NCBI GenBank assembly: GCA_008501825.1
Contig: QQUA01000002.1
Location: forward strand, 420,695 to 484,694
DNA from: Planctomycetota bacterium
GTDB lineage: Bacteria; Planctomycetota; UBA1135
Length of the DNA stretch: 64,000 nucleotides
Reading direction: 5' to 3'
Position 1 is the stretch's first letter; each line of letters starts with the position of its first letter. Under the pieces are notes generated by a model. The model did no database searches. It worked only from the letters and a program-made list of their open reading frames with translations, and was not told the origin of the DNA. Positions 36,461-44,431 of the stretch are shown here, one piece after another. The translations under genes were made by a program, and so were the position numbers.

Positions 36461-36494
36461 GTCCGGCTTGCAACGAAGAGGTTGCAGGCCGGAC
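36461..36494. terminator. Strong hairpin after the hydroxylase, directly before the sigma factor gene
   Basis: GTCCGGCTTGCAAC and GTTGCAGGCCGGAC form a 14-bp stem with one G-U pair and loop GAAGAG. The following TTCCTT is only weakly T-rich. It ends seven bases before the first possible ATG of the sigma gene (36502), so it could also mask that start. Confidence 0.7.
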
Positions 36495-36501
36495 TTCCTT
36501 C

Positions 36502-37146
36502 ATGGCAAGCTTCTTTCATAGCAAGGAGAGAGAAAAGGGCTCAAGACTCAATTCGGTTAAAATTCAATACCTGGACTTCGCAAAGCTTTCTTTTCGTTCC
36601 GCTGAGCCCGTGGACTTCGCAACCGCCTACCGAGAATTCGCTCCGGCACTGTATGCCTGGGCGGTATTGAAATGCCGCGGCCCTTTAGGCCAAGCCATCA
36701 GTCCGGAAGATTTGGTGCAGGAAGTTTGCGTAGAAGCCATGGCGGCTTTTCCGCGCTTCGACCCGGAGAAAGGGGCGTTTCGGCCGTGGTTTTTCGGGGT
36801 CGCCACCCGGGTTGCCAGTAACGCTCTGCGGCGCTTGGCGCGAGGCAAATTATTGCCAGGAAACCCCCTGGATCCCCGGCGTCAAGCTGAATTGCCGGCC
36901 GCGGTGACCACCATCAGCCGTCGAGTACGTCGAGACGATGCCCTGGAGCGATTCGTAATGGGTTTGAGCGATTTGAATTCCGAAGAGGCTAAACTCCTGA
37001 TTTACCGAGGTTTGGAAGGCTTGGATCACGAAGCCATTGGTGATTTGCTGCAAATCAGCCCGGCCAATGCGGCCAAACGCTGGCAACGATTGCGGGAACG
37101 GTTGGCGCAATGGCCTGCGGCCCGGGATTGGTTGCACGAGCTGTAG
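36502..37146 (+). CDS. ECF-type RNA polymerase sigma factor
   Basis: 214 residues from ATG 36502; a GTG at 36610 would give 178 residues, closer to the family's usual length. A TAAAAT box near 36560 would fit the shorter form. Region 2 reads AYREFAPALYAWAVLKCRG and SPEDLVQEVCVEAMAAFPRFDPEKGAFRPWFFGVATRVA. Region 4 has LERFVMGLSDLNSEEAKLLIYRGLEGLDHEAIGDLLQISPANAAKRWQRLRERLAQW. No anti-sigma gene is adjacent. The downstream FG-GAP and kinase genes may be its targets or partners, as ECF-kinase pairs are common in Planctomycetota. Confidence 0.88.
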   Translation: MASFFHSKEREKGSRLNSVKIQYLDFAKLSFRSAEPVDFATAYREFAPALYAWAVLKCRGPLGQAISPEDLVQEVCVEAMAAFPRFDPEKGAFRPWFFGVATRVASNALRRLARGKLLPGNPLDPRRQAELPAAVTTISRRVRRDDALERFVMGLSDLNSEEAKLLIYRGLEGLDHEAIGDLLQISPANAAKRWQRLRERLAQWPAARDWLHEL

Positions 37147-37271
37147 CCTGGCCTGAATCCAAAATTTATTGTCAAACTCACCGTGGCGTGACCGAGTTCT
37201 ACCAGCCGCGCACAACCAGCGGCTTTCCCCGGCCCGACCGATCCTTGGTGGGCCGCAACCGGAACTCGACC

Positions 37272-38897
37272 ATGCGACCTCAACTCCTTCTTACCGGCAC
37301 GATTTTCTTTGCCGCTCTCAGTCAGGCAGAAGCGCAGCTACCTTTCCGCTATTCACTCGACTCCCCCACCAACGACACGGCCTTTGCCGTGGAATCGGCG
37401 GGCTTAGGGGACATCGATGGTGACGGCTACGCCGACTTCGCGGTCAGCGAAACGGATACAGGCCCTTTCCAACCGCCGGGAGTGGTTTACGTTCATTCCG
37501 GAAAAAGCGGTCAGTTGCTTTATACCTTCCAAGGCATCAGCAATGCTGACGGCTATGGATTGGCCTTGGACTCCGCCGGCGACGTAAATGGCGACAACGT
37601 TCAAGACCTCTTAATCGGAGCCCGAGAAGATGAAACCATTGATTGGGGATCGGGTCGAGTGGAAGTTCGGTCCGGAGCGGATGGAAGTCTTCTGCACGAA
37701 TTAATCGGTTTGAATCGCTTGGGGCATTTCGGCGACAGCGTCGCCGGCGCCGGAGACGTTAACGGCGATGGTTACGATGACTTTTGGGTTTCTGAACAAG
37801 GCACCGGCACCATATTCCTGTATTCCGGCTTCGATGCCAGCCATTTGCAATCCTTGCTCAAACCCCTCACTGCCATCAGTTGGCCTGATTCGATCGCCAA
37901 TGCCGGCGATGTGGATGGGGACGGCAAGAACGACCTTGTGGTAGGCGAGCGAAGTACAACTAGCGGATCACTTTCGAATCATGGAAGCCTTTCATTGTAT
38001 TCCTCCTCTTCAGGCGCCCTTTTGATTCAAGTCATGGGTGACGACTACCAGGAACAACTGGGAAAATCGGTGGCCGGCGGTGTGGACCTCAACCATGACG
38101 GGATCCCGGATTTCTTGGGCGGAGCTCAAGGAGAAATCAACGGCAACGGAGACCTGGTCGGAGCCATAACGCTTTTCTCCGGTGCGGACGGCAGCATCTT
38201 GATGAAAGACTTCGGCTCGGTGTCCAACCCGGTGACTTTCGGCCGCTGGGTAGATTTCGCTGGAGACCTAAACGGTGACGGGGTGGAAGACTTTGCGGGG
38301 GTCGCCCAAACGCCCGGCACGGTCGGAGCCAGTGGCTATGCCCGTTTCTATTCGGGTGCGGATTTCCAACTCCTGGACGAGTTCCAAACTGCAAGCAGTA
38401 CTGATTTCTTCGGCTCCTGCTTCTCCCCGCTTGGAGATTTGAACGGCGACGATTTGCCCGACTTCCTGCTCGGCGCCAAGGGATCTCGCCAAGCTCACAT
38501 CATGGCGGTAGCCGGAAGCCTCTCTTATGGGGTGATCACCGAAGCTTCACAACAGCTAAGCCTCGCATGGCAACCTAGCGGAAATCCTGACGCCAGCTTT
38601 GGACAACTATTCTCTGCCGGCGCTCCTCCCCATGCCCCGGGAACTCTTTACTACAGTGCCGGAGCCACGTCGATCGACCATGGCGGCTTGACTCAATTGG
38701 TCGATCTCAATGCGAGCTATGCCAATGCCCTGGGCATCGTTTTCGACCAAGCCGGAGAATGGCGCAGCAAAACCATTAGTTTGCGTCATGCCAAGCTGGC
38801 CGGCACATCCCTGTTCGCCCAGGTCATTGCCCTGGACCCGAGTGCCAACTTAGGGCGATTGAGTTCCCCCGGCATCGAAGGTCGATTCACTCAATGA
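37272..38897 (+). CDS. Secreted FG-GAP (integrin alpha-like) repeat protein
   Basis: 541 residues from ATG 37272. The signal peptide ends near LSQAEAQ. Seven calcium-binding-type repeats are visible: DIDGDGYADFAVSE, DVNGDNVQDLLIGA, DVNGDGYDDFWVSE, DVDGDGKNDLVVGE, DLNHDGIPDFLGGA, DLNGDGVEDFAGVA and DLNGDDLPDFLLGA. They should form a seven-bladed propeller. The last 120 residues are a separate beta-rich module of the kind that also seems to end the chitinase and lectin proteins. It would be a calcium-stabilised surface or extracellular protein with a binding role. It lies between the ECF sigma and kinase genes. Confidence 0.92.
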   Translation: MRPQLLLTGTIFFAALSQAEAQLPFRYSLDSPTNDTAFAVESAGLGDIDGDGYADFAVSETDTGPFQPPGVVYVHSGKSGQLLYTFQGISNADGYGLALDSAGDVNGDNVQDLLIGAREDETIDWGSGRVEVRSGADGSLLHELIGLNRLGHFGDSVAGAGDVNGDGYDDFWVSEQGTGTIFLYSGFDASHLQSLLKPLTAISWPDSIANAGDVDGDGKNDLVVGERSTTSGSLSNHGSLSLYSSSSGALLIQVMGDDYQEQLGKSVAGGVDLNHDGIPDFLGGAQGEINGNGDLVGAITLFSGADGSILMKDFGSVSNPVTFGRWVDFAGDLNGDGVEDFAGVAQTPGTVGASGYARFYSGADFQLLDEFQTASSTDFFGSCFSPLGDLNGDDLPDFLLGAKGSRQAHIMAVAGSLSYGVITEASQQLSLAWQPSGNPDASFGQLFSAGAPPHAPGTLYYSAGATSIDHGGLTQLVDLNASYANALGIVFDQAGEWRSKTISLRHAKLAGTSLFAQVIALDPSANLGRLSSPGIEGRFTQ

Positions 38898-38907
38898 TTC
38901 CCCTTTC

Positions 38908-38946
38908 TCGGCGCCGATCGCGACCCCATTCGCCGATCGGCGCCGA
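38908..38946. terminator. Perfect 13-bp hairpin after the FG-GAP gene
   Basis: TCGGCGCCGATCG and CGATCGGCGCCGA pair perfectly around a 13-base loop, ten bases after the FG-GAP stop. No T tract follows (TTGCCTTACC), so attenuation before the kinase gene or simple termination are both possible. Confidence 0.6.
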
Positions 38947-38979
38947 TTGCCTTACCCTGAGGTTCGAGAACAAACGCCC

Positions 38980-41900
38980 ATGAGCTCCAGGGACGTCATT
39001 GAAGAACGGCTTTTGCTCGCCTTTTTCGAGCAAGCCATGGAAGATCGAAGCACCGGCGGGCTTCGCTCCTTGGAAAATTACGAGCAACGTTTTCCCGGGT
39101 TAGGCCAGCGCTTGAAGCAAGAGTATCAAGCCTTGCTCCTAAAAGATTCGGAACAACCAACGCAGTCCACCGACCGCCACCTGGGTCCTTTTCGCCTGCA
39201 TCGCCTATTAGGAGAGGGCGGGCAGGGCCAAGTTTATGAAGCCACCGATGAAAGATTCCATCGCAAGGTGGCTTTAAAAATCCGCCCCCGTTCGTTCGGA
39301 TCCGGAGGGAACCGGCTTCCGGCTCAGGTGGCCCGGGAAATGGAAATTTTATCGCGCCTGGATCACCCGGGCATCTGCGTGGTTTACGACGCAGGAGAGG
39401 TAGATGCCTACGCCTACCTTGCCATGCGTTACGTTCAAGGAGAATCCTTGGCAGCTCTCATTGCTCGAGAGCGTCAAGGAATAACAAACGGTACCTCCTC
39501 TTCCAGCAAGATCCGCTCTTCCAGAGAAAGCCTTTGGCAAAAGACCGCGCTGATTGAGAAAGTAGCCAGAGCCCTTCATGCCGCCCATCAATCCGAGGTG
39601 GTCCATCGCGATATCAAACCGGCGAACATTATGGTTCAACCGAACCTGGAGCCGGTCATTCTGGACTTCGGCTTGGCGCGATCCGAGCAAAGTCAAACTC
39701 CGACCCTGACTTTAAGCGGCGACCTGCTTGGAACTCCCCATTACTTGGCGCCCGAACAATTGCGAGGCGAAACCCGAGGGAATCCAGCCAGTGACGTTTG
39801 GGCCCTTGGAGTCACTCTTTATGAATACCTCTGCGGCATGCGCCCGTTTGAAGCCCCGACTTTTGAAGCCATTGCCCGAAGAATCGAACAAGAGGAGCCG
39901 ATCCCGATTCAACGGCTGGAACCGGCGATCCCCGGAGATTTGGCCGTAGTCTTGACCACGGCCATGGAAAAGAATCTGGCCCGACGCTATCAAACCGCCG
40001 AAATCTTCGCCGATGAGCTTGCCAGGGTACAAGCGGGAGAACCGATTACGGCGCGGCCGATTTCTTCCATCGGCCGCTTACAGCGTTGGACTCGGCGGAA
40101 TCCGGCTCCCGCTCTCTTGCTCTTGGTTTTATTTCTTGGCTTGCTTGGCAGCGCCTTGGCTCTGCAAGAATTTCGAGATCTTGCTGATCAGCGACAAAGT
40201 GCTCTGGCGGTATCCGAAGTCCGACTGGCCAAGAGCCATTGGGAGCAGGGGCGCTTGCTGTTTTACTCGCAGGAACACGGCCGAAGTTGGCGGATTTTGG
40301 AACTGGCGGAGGCTGCCGCCACTGCCTTGCAAAAAGCAAGCTTGGACGCTACTCCCGAGACTTGGATAGAAGAAGAACTTCCGGCCCTATCCGATTTCCG
40401 CAGCTTGGCCATGAAAGCGTTGCTACTTCCAGACGGCCGGGAAGTTTCCAAGATCCCCCATCAGGCTCTAACCGTAGCCGCGTATTCGCCCGACGGAACC
40501 AAGCTGGTCACCCGCACGGCGAAACCTGGGACCAACCGAATTCATGCCTTGGCCATTTCCCTCTTGGACGGCGAAACCGGGGAGGTTCTAGCTCGCTCGG
40601 AGCGGCCGGAACTGTTGGATGCGGAAGAAGGGTTGGCGGTTCACAACGAAGGATGGATCGCGGTCCCCGGCCCGGAAGAAGAGACGATTGACATTTGGGA
40701 TTTAATCGAACAAAAACGAATTCAACGCTTGAAGCTCCCGCCTTCTTTGATTTTGCCGGACAGAAAACCCAGCCACCGGCGGTGGTGGAAACTAGCCTTC
40801 AGTCCGGACGGGAAGAAATTGGCAGCTTCGGTCGCCCCCAAGGAAGGGCGCGGAACGATTCCGTCCCCTCGAGGCTTTGCGGCTTGGAACTTGGAGCAAG
40901 AAGCTCCTCTAGTCGGAAAGCAGACCCAAACCTATCGATGGCCTTGGATTGGTTGGTCTTTGGACTCCAGGCACTTCGTAATTCCAAGTGGAACCCAAGA
41001 AATCGGAATTTATCGGGTAGAAGGAGAATCGGCCCTCGTATCCGGCTTCAAGTTGGACGCCCCCTTTCGCGGCGCCACGGTCTTACCGGGAGAGAAGCCC
41101 CTCCGGGTTTTGGCCATCGCAGGAGCCCACCAAGGCGGTCAGGATACTTTGGTCATCATGAAAACCGGCGGCAAAGCGCCGGATCATTTGGTTCGCCTGG
41201 ATCACAAAATCGACACTCCGAATACGGCCGGCTTGGTCATGGACGCCACCGGTACCTGGTTGGCTTATGCCGATACCGATCGTGGCATTCGAATCCGGCA
41301 AGTGGAGGACGGTCGCGAATTCCTTCACATCGGCCAAGCCCACCAAACCTATTTGGACTCCCTGGCCTTTTTCAACCAAGGTCACCGCTTGCGCAGCCAT
41401 GCTCGTGGAGGCGAAGGCAAGACTTGGGAATTGATTCCCGACCGAGGCTTGTTCGAAGATTTTGCCGTCCCCCATGGCGGCAAGCGCCGCGGAGTTCTCA
41501 GCATTTCTCCCAATGGGAAACTGTTCGCGTTCATCCCTGAGGATAAAGCCCAAAACGTTCTGGTTTGGCCGGTAGGAGAACCTTGGGAAAACGCCCTGGA
41601 GTTGGGATCGGAAATCTCCGTGCAGTCGGTATTTCACCTGTTCTTTTCCCCGGATGAATCCAAATTGGTCCGTATTTCGGATAACCTCACCACGATTTGG
41701 ACTTTACCGGACGGTAAAGCCAAAAATTTCCTTCCGGATCAGGGTACCCGGTTCCTAACAGGCCTTTTCCAACCCCAAGATTCGTTTCTCTTGTTGCAAA
41801 CCAAGGAAACGGAATTGGTGCTTCGCCTCTTTCCCGAGGGAAAGCGGGAATCGCTGGATTGGTTGCCGGAGTCGGTGAACGGAGATTTTGACTTCGAGGG

Positions 41901-42405
41901 AACAAGACTGATCACCAGCCCACTGGATCCACTCCAGCACCCACCGTTGGTAGTGGACCTAGGTGAGAAAACCGTTCAGCCGTTACCCGGTTTACCGGAA
42001 GAAGGGATTCACGTCATCCGAAATCACAAATTCAGTGAGGACGGACGTTGGGCCAGCAGCCTGTTGTATGACGGAACCTGGACCTTGGCCGCCTGGGATC
42101 TAAGGAATCAAAAACGGGTTTGGGAAGTGGCGGTCGGCATAAACCCGGATTGGGATTGCTGGGCCCATCATCCCCGGAAAGCTTGGCTGGCCGCCGGCAC
42201 CGAGGAAGGCATGATTCATTTGTTCAACCTGAAATCGGAAGAACTCATCATGCAATGGTCAGGTCATCCAAGAAAGATCCGCAAACTCCAATTTACTCAA
42301 GCCGGCCGCTTGCTGAGTTGGGCCGCCCTCGAGCCCGGCCGGATTTGGAATTTGGAAGCGATATCCGATGCCCTGGAACCCTACGGCCTGGCTTTGCCGG
42401 ATTAA
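38980..42405 (+). CDS. Membrane-anchored Ser/Thr protein kinase with WD40-like C-terminus
   Basis: 1141 residues from ATG 38980. An N-terminal helical segment (about 1-65) precedes a Hanks-type kinase domain. It has the glycine loop GEGGQGQVYEA, VALKI (Lys100), HRDIKPANI (Asp211), DFGLAR (Asp229) and YLAPEQL. A membrane helix follows at about 375-395 (ALLLLVLFLGLLGSALAL). The remaining 700 or so residues contain degenerate WD40-type blades such as VAAYSPDGTKLV, LAFSPDGKKLAAS, LSISPNGKLFAF and LFFSPDESKLVRIS. Family knowledge: the kinase is cytosolic and the propeller faces outward, sensing or docking. All catalytic motifs are intact, so it should be active. Confidence 0.95.
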   Translation: MSSRDVIEERLLLAFFEQAMEDRSTGGLRSLENYEQRFPGLGQRLKQEYQALLLKDSEQPTQSTDRHLGPFRLHRLLGEGGQGQVYEATDERFHRKVALKIRPRSFGSGGNRLPAQVAREMEILSRLDHPGICVVYDAGEVDAYAYLAMRYVQGESLAALIARERQGITNGTSSSSKIRSSRESLWQKTALIEKVARALHAAHQSEVVHRDIKPANIMVQPNLEPVILDFGLARSEQSQTPTLTLSGDLLGTPHYLAPEQLRGETRGNPASDVWALGVTLYEYLCGMRPFEAPTFEAIARRIEQEEPIPIQRLEPAIPGDLAVVLTTAMEKNLARRYQTAEIFADELARVQAGEPITARPISSIGRLQRWTRRNPAPALLLLVLFLGLLGSALALQEFRDLADQRQSALAVSEVRLAKSHWEQGRLLFYSQEHGRSWRILELAEAAATALQKASLDATPETWIEEELPALSDFRSLAMKALLLPDGREVSKIPHQALTVAAYSPDGTKLVTRTAKPGTNRIHALAISLLDGETGEVLARSERPELLDAEEGLAVHNEGWIAVPGPEEETIDIWDLIEQKRIQRLKLPPSLILPDRKPSHRRWWKLAFSPDGKKLAASVAPKEGRGTIPSPRGFAAWNLEQEAPLVGKQTQTYRWPWIGWSLDSRHFVIPSGTQEIGIYRVEGESALVSGFKLDAPFRGATVLPGEKPLRVLAIAGAHQGGQDTLVIMKTGGKAPDHLVRLDHKIDTPNTAGLVMDATGTWLAYADTDRGIRIRQVEDGREFLHIGQAHQTYLDSLAFFNQGHRLRSHARGGEGKTWELIPDRGLFEDFAVPHGGKRRGVLSISPNGKLFAFIPEDKAQNVLVWPVGEPWENALELGSEISVQSVFHLFFSPDESKLVRISDNLTTIWTLPDGKAKNFLPDQGTRFLTGLFQPQDSFLLLQTKETELVLRLFPEGKRESLDWLPESVNGDFDFEGTRLITSPLDPLQHPPLVVDLGEKTVQPLPGLPEEGIHVIRNHKFSEDGRWASSLLYDGTWTLAAWDLRNQKRVWEVAVGINPDWDCWAHHPRKAWLAAGTEEGMIHLFNLKSEELIMQWSGHPRKIRKLQFTQAGRLLSWAALEPGRIWNLEAISDALEPYGLALPD

Positions 42406-42710
42406 CCCATGCCCAGATGCTGATTCTCAGGGCAGGAATACTGAATCGCCCTGATTTCGGCCCTGGAGGAACCTGCGATGACAAAGGGGTCTTGGGCAAC
42501 GGTGGCTTGGGCTTCATCCATGGAAGCAGCCCGGAGAATCAGCAAACCGCCCTTGCCATCGTGAAAAGGTCCGGCGAAATCCAGGCGGTCCTGAGCCTCC
42601 AAGTCTTTCAAGAAAGCCACGTGCTCGCGCACCAAGGATTCCGGTCGCGGGACTTCAGGTCGAGTCACCAAATGAACGACGTAACGAGTAAAGGCGTCTG
42701 AATTCTCCAT
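42402..42710 (-). CDS. YciI-like protein (YCII-related domain)
   Basis: 102 residues, the usual size. The pattern YVVHLVTRP...HVAFLKDLEAQDRLDFAGPFHDGKGGLLILRAASMDEAQATVAQDPFV matches the YCII fold, with His in the first part and the Asp-Pro-Phe near the end. It is probably a small soluble dimer of unknown reaction. It is last in an operon behind the DUF1801 gene (3-base gap), and its stop shares TTAA with the convergent kinase gene. Confidence 0.9.
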   Translation of the reverse strand: MENSDAFTRYVVHLVTRPEVPRPESLVREHVAFLKDLEAQDRLDFAGPFHDGKGGLLILRAASMDEAQATVAQDPFVIAGSSRAEIRAIQYSCPENQHLGMG

Positions 42711-42713
42711 CGC

Positions 42714-43061
42714 TCACTCTCGAGCCAGACGGGTTTTGCGCACTTCCTTCAGCAGTTTCACCAGTTTTTCGGAATCCGCTTGGTCGGCTTTTTTAAAACG
42801 AAGGCAACTCTTGCCGCAGCTTGTTCCTGGAAATCGATCTTTGTGCTTGGCCAAGATTTCTGGAAGGACGTAAAGACTCACGTGATGCTTCTGAGCGGCA
42901 AGATTGGCCAGTCCCGGATAACCAAGCATGCCGAATTCGTTGATCTCTTCGATTTCCGGAACGGCTTCGAATATGGCGGCCCGAACCTTTTCAAACAGCT
43001 CTTTCTGGTGCTCCGGCACAGCCTTTCGGTAAGCTTCCGGACTGTCAAGTTTGCGCTGCAT
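42714..43061 (-). CDS. DUF1801 family protein
   Basis: 115 residues from ATG 43061. It has the DUF1801 pattern: MQRKLDSPEAYRKAVPEHQKELFEKVRAAI, EEINEFGMLGYPGLANLAAQKHHVSLYV and GTSCGKSCLRFKKADQAD. The family has a YdhG-like fold, possibly binding iron or small ligands; no enzymatic role is proven. It sits 20 bases behind the cytochrome-like gene and just before the YciI gene. Confidence 0.9.
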   Translation of the reverse strand: MQRKLDSPEAYRKAVPEHQKELFEKVRAAIFEAVPEIEEINEFGMLGYPGLANLAAQKHHVSLYVLPEILAKHKDRFPGTSCGKSCLRFKKADQADSEKLVKLLKEVRKTRLARE

Positions 43062-43081
43062 GAAATCCTCTTGAACGCTTT

Positions 43082-44419
43082 TTAGGATCCATCCGGCTCT
43101 GGGGAAGTTGGTTCCGGAGGGCTTAACCTCTCCGCCGCCTCCGGCACGGTTTCTCGAAGGATTTCCAAGATGGCCTTGCGGTCGGCGGGTTGCAAGTTGG
43201 GAAAATCTCGATCCACCTTTCGATGATGGAGAATCGCCTCCAAGTCGGCCCAAATCAAATCCAAAACCGGTTTGGGTAGGTTTCGAAACGCATCCGAATC
43301 AATCAAGTAGCTGCAAGGAAATCGAAACAACCTCCTCGTCAAATCCAACTGGCGAAGCGAACGCCCCTGGGAATCTCGCTTCCCGCGAGCGGCAAATTCC
43401 TCGGCAAAAGACGAGCTTCCAGCAATCGGGCCTTGCAACAAGGCTTCCTCTCGAAACAAGAGATGATCCACCACCAATTTGGCCGCGGCTTGAAAGCGCC
43501 TCTTGGTGGTGTCGCTGACGTAATCATCCGGCTCTTCAAAAATCTCATTCATTCGAGCCTGATGATCCATGGCCCTCCTTCCCTGGTAACTGGCGCGGGC
43601 CAAAAGATTCTGCATTTGCGCCTGATGCTCGAACACCATCAGGGCCACCAAATCGCTGTGCGGGCTTAGGTACCGTTCCGTATCAAAGAACGGCGTCAGA
43701 TCGGTAATGTTGGCCCCGGCCTCTCGATCTACGAAAGACTCTTCTGCGTTATCGGCAACCACCACGTTGCCCATGTGTCTCTGCTTGCCGTGGGTGCCGC
43801 TGACGTACCAACCGCCCCAGCGCTCTTCCAATGGGGAATCTTGGGTGGTCATAAAGGTACCGGAAGCCAGAATGGGCCGGCCGCTTTCCGATGGATGAAC
43901 CGATCGAACCAGATTCCCGGGCCAATACCGGGTCCGGGAAGAAGCATGGCACTGCAAACATTCTTGGTCCAGCCGCCGGATCTTCGGATCCTGACGGTCC
44001 TGAGAAACCGTGTAAAAGGTCGGCCCCTGGACCGGATCCATCGCCGTAATCTCCATCAGCGGCGCATCGGGAATCCAACCGATGAAGGCTTCATCCCCGA
44101 AATAGATCGCTCGGGGCCGCTCCGGTCCGATCAAGTCATTTTGGAAACTAGTTTTCGAGAACACCAAAACCTGGGTACTGATTGGAGCTTCCAAAGCCTC
44201 TAGCAACGACGGAAGCCAGCCGTGCTCTTCATCCCAAATCAATGGACGTTCTCCGGCGGCAAGCGCTTGCTGTAACTTCGCTAAAGGGTCATGCCGGGAA
44301 GCTTCTTCGTAGCGCACCGGCTCGCCGAGGTAGTCCTGGCGTTGAGCCGTCAAGGAAGAAGCGGGCAAAAGGCAAAAAATTGCCAACAAAATGCACCGAA
44401 GACCCGCGCCTCCAAACAC
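43082..44419 (-). CDS. Secreted single-haem cytochrome-like protein of unknown role
   Basis: 445 residues from GTG 44419, giving the signal peptide LRCILLAIFCLLPASSLTAQ; starts further upstream would run through the divergent hydrolase gene. One haem motif is present, CLQCHASS (Cys154, Cys157, His158). Conserved-looking stretches include VLVFSKTSFQNDLIGPERPRAIYFGDEAFIGW, GTFMTTQDSPLEERWGGWYVSGTHG and LFRFPCSYLIDSDAF. I know no function for the family. Because the haem site sits in the middle of a large domain, a periplasmic electron-transfer or sensing role is inferred. Only about 12 bases separate its start from that of the divergent hydrolase. Confidence 0.8.
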   Translation of the reverse strand: MFGGAGLRCILLAIFCLLPASSLTAQRQDYLGEPVRYEEASRHDPLAKLQQALAAGERPLIWDEEHGWLPSLLEALEAPISTQVLVFSKTSFQNDLIGPERPRAIYFGDEAFIGWIPDAPLMEITAMDPVQGPTFYTVSQDRQDPKIRRLDQECLQCHASSRTRYWPGNLVRSVHPSESGRPILASGTFMTTQDSPLEERWGGWYVSGTHGKQRHMGNVVVADNAEESFVDREAGANITDLTPFFDTERYLSPHSDLVALMVFEHQAQMQNLLARASYQGRRAMDHQARMNEIFEEPDDYVSDTTKRRFQAAAKLVVDHLLFREEALLQGPIAGSSSFAEEFAARGKRDSQGRSLRQLDLTRRLFRFPCSYLIDSDAFRNLPKPVLDLIWADLEAILHHRKVDRDFPNLQPADRKAILEILRETVPEAAERLSPPEPTSPEPDGS

Positions 44420-44431
44420 TACATTAGTTTT

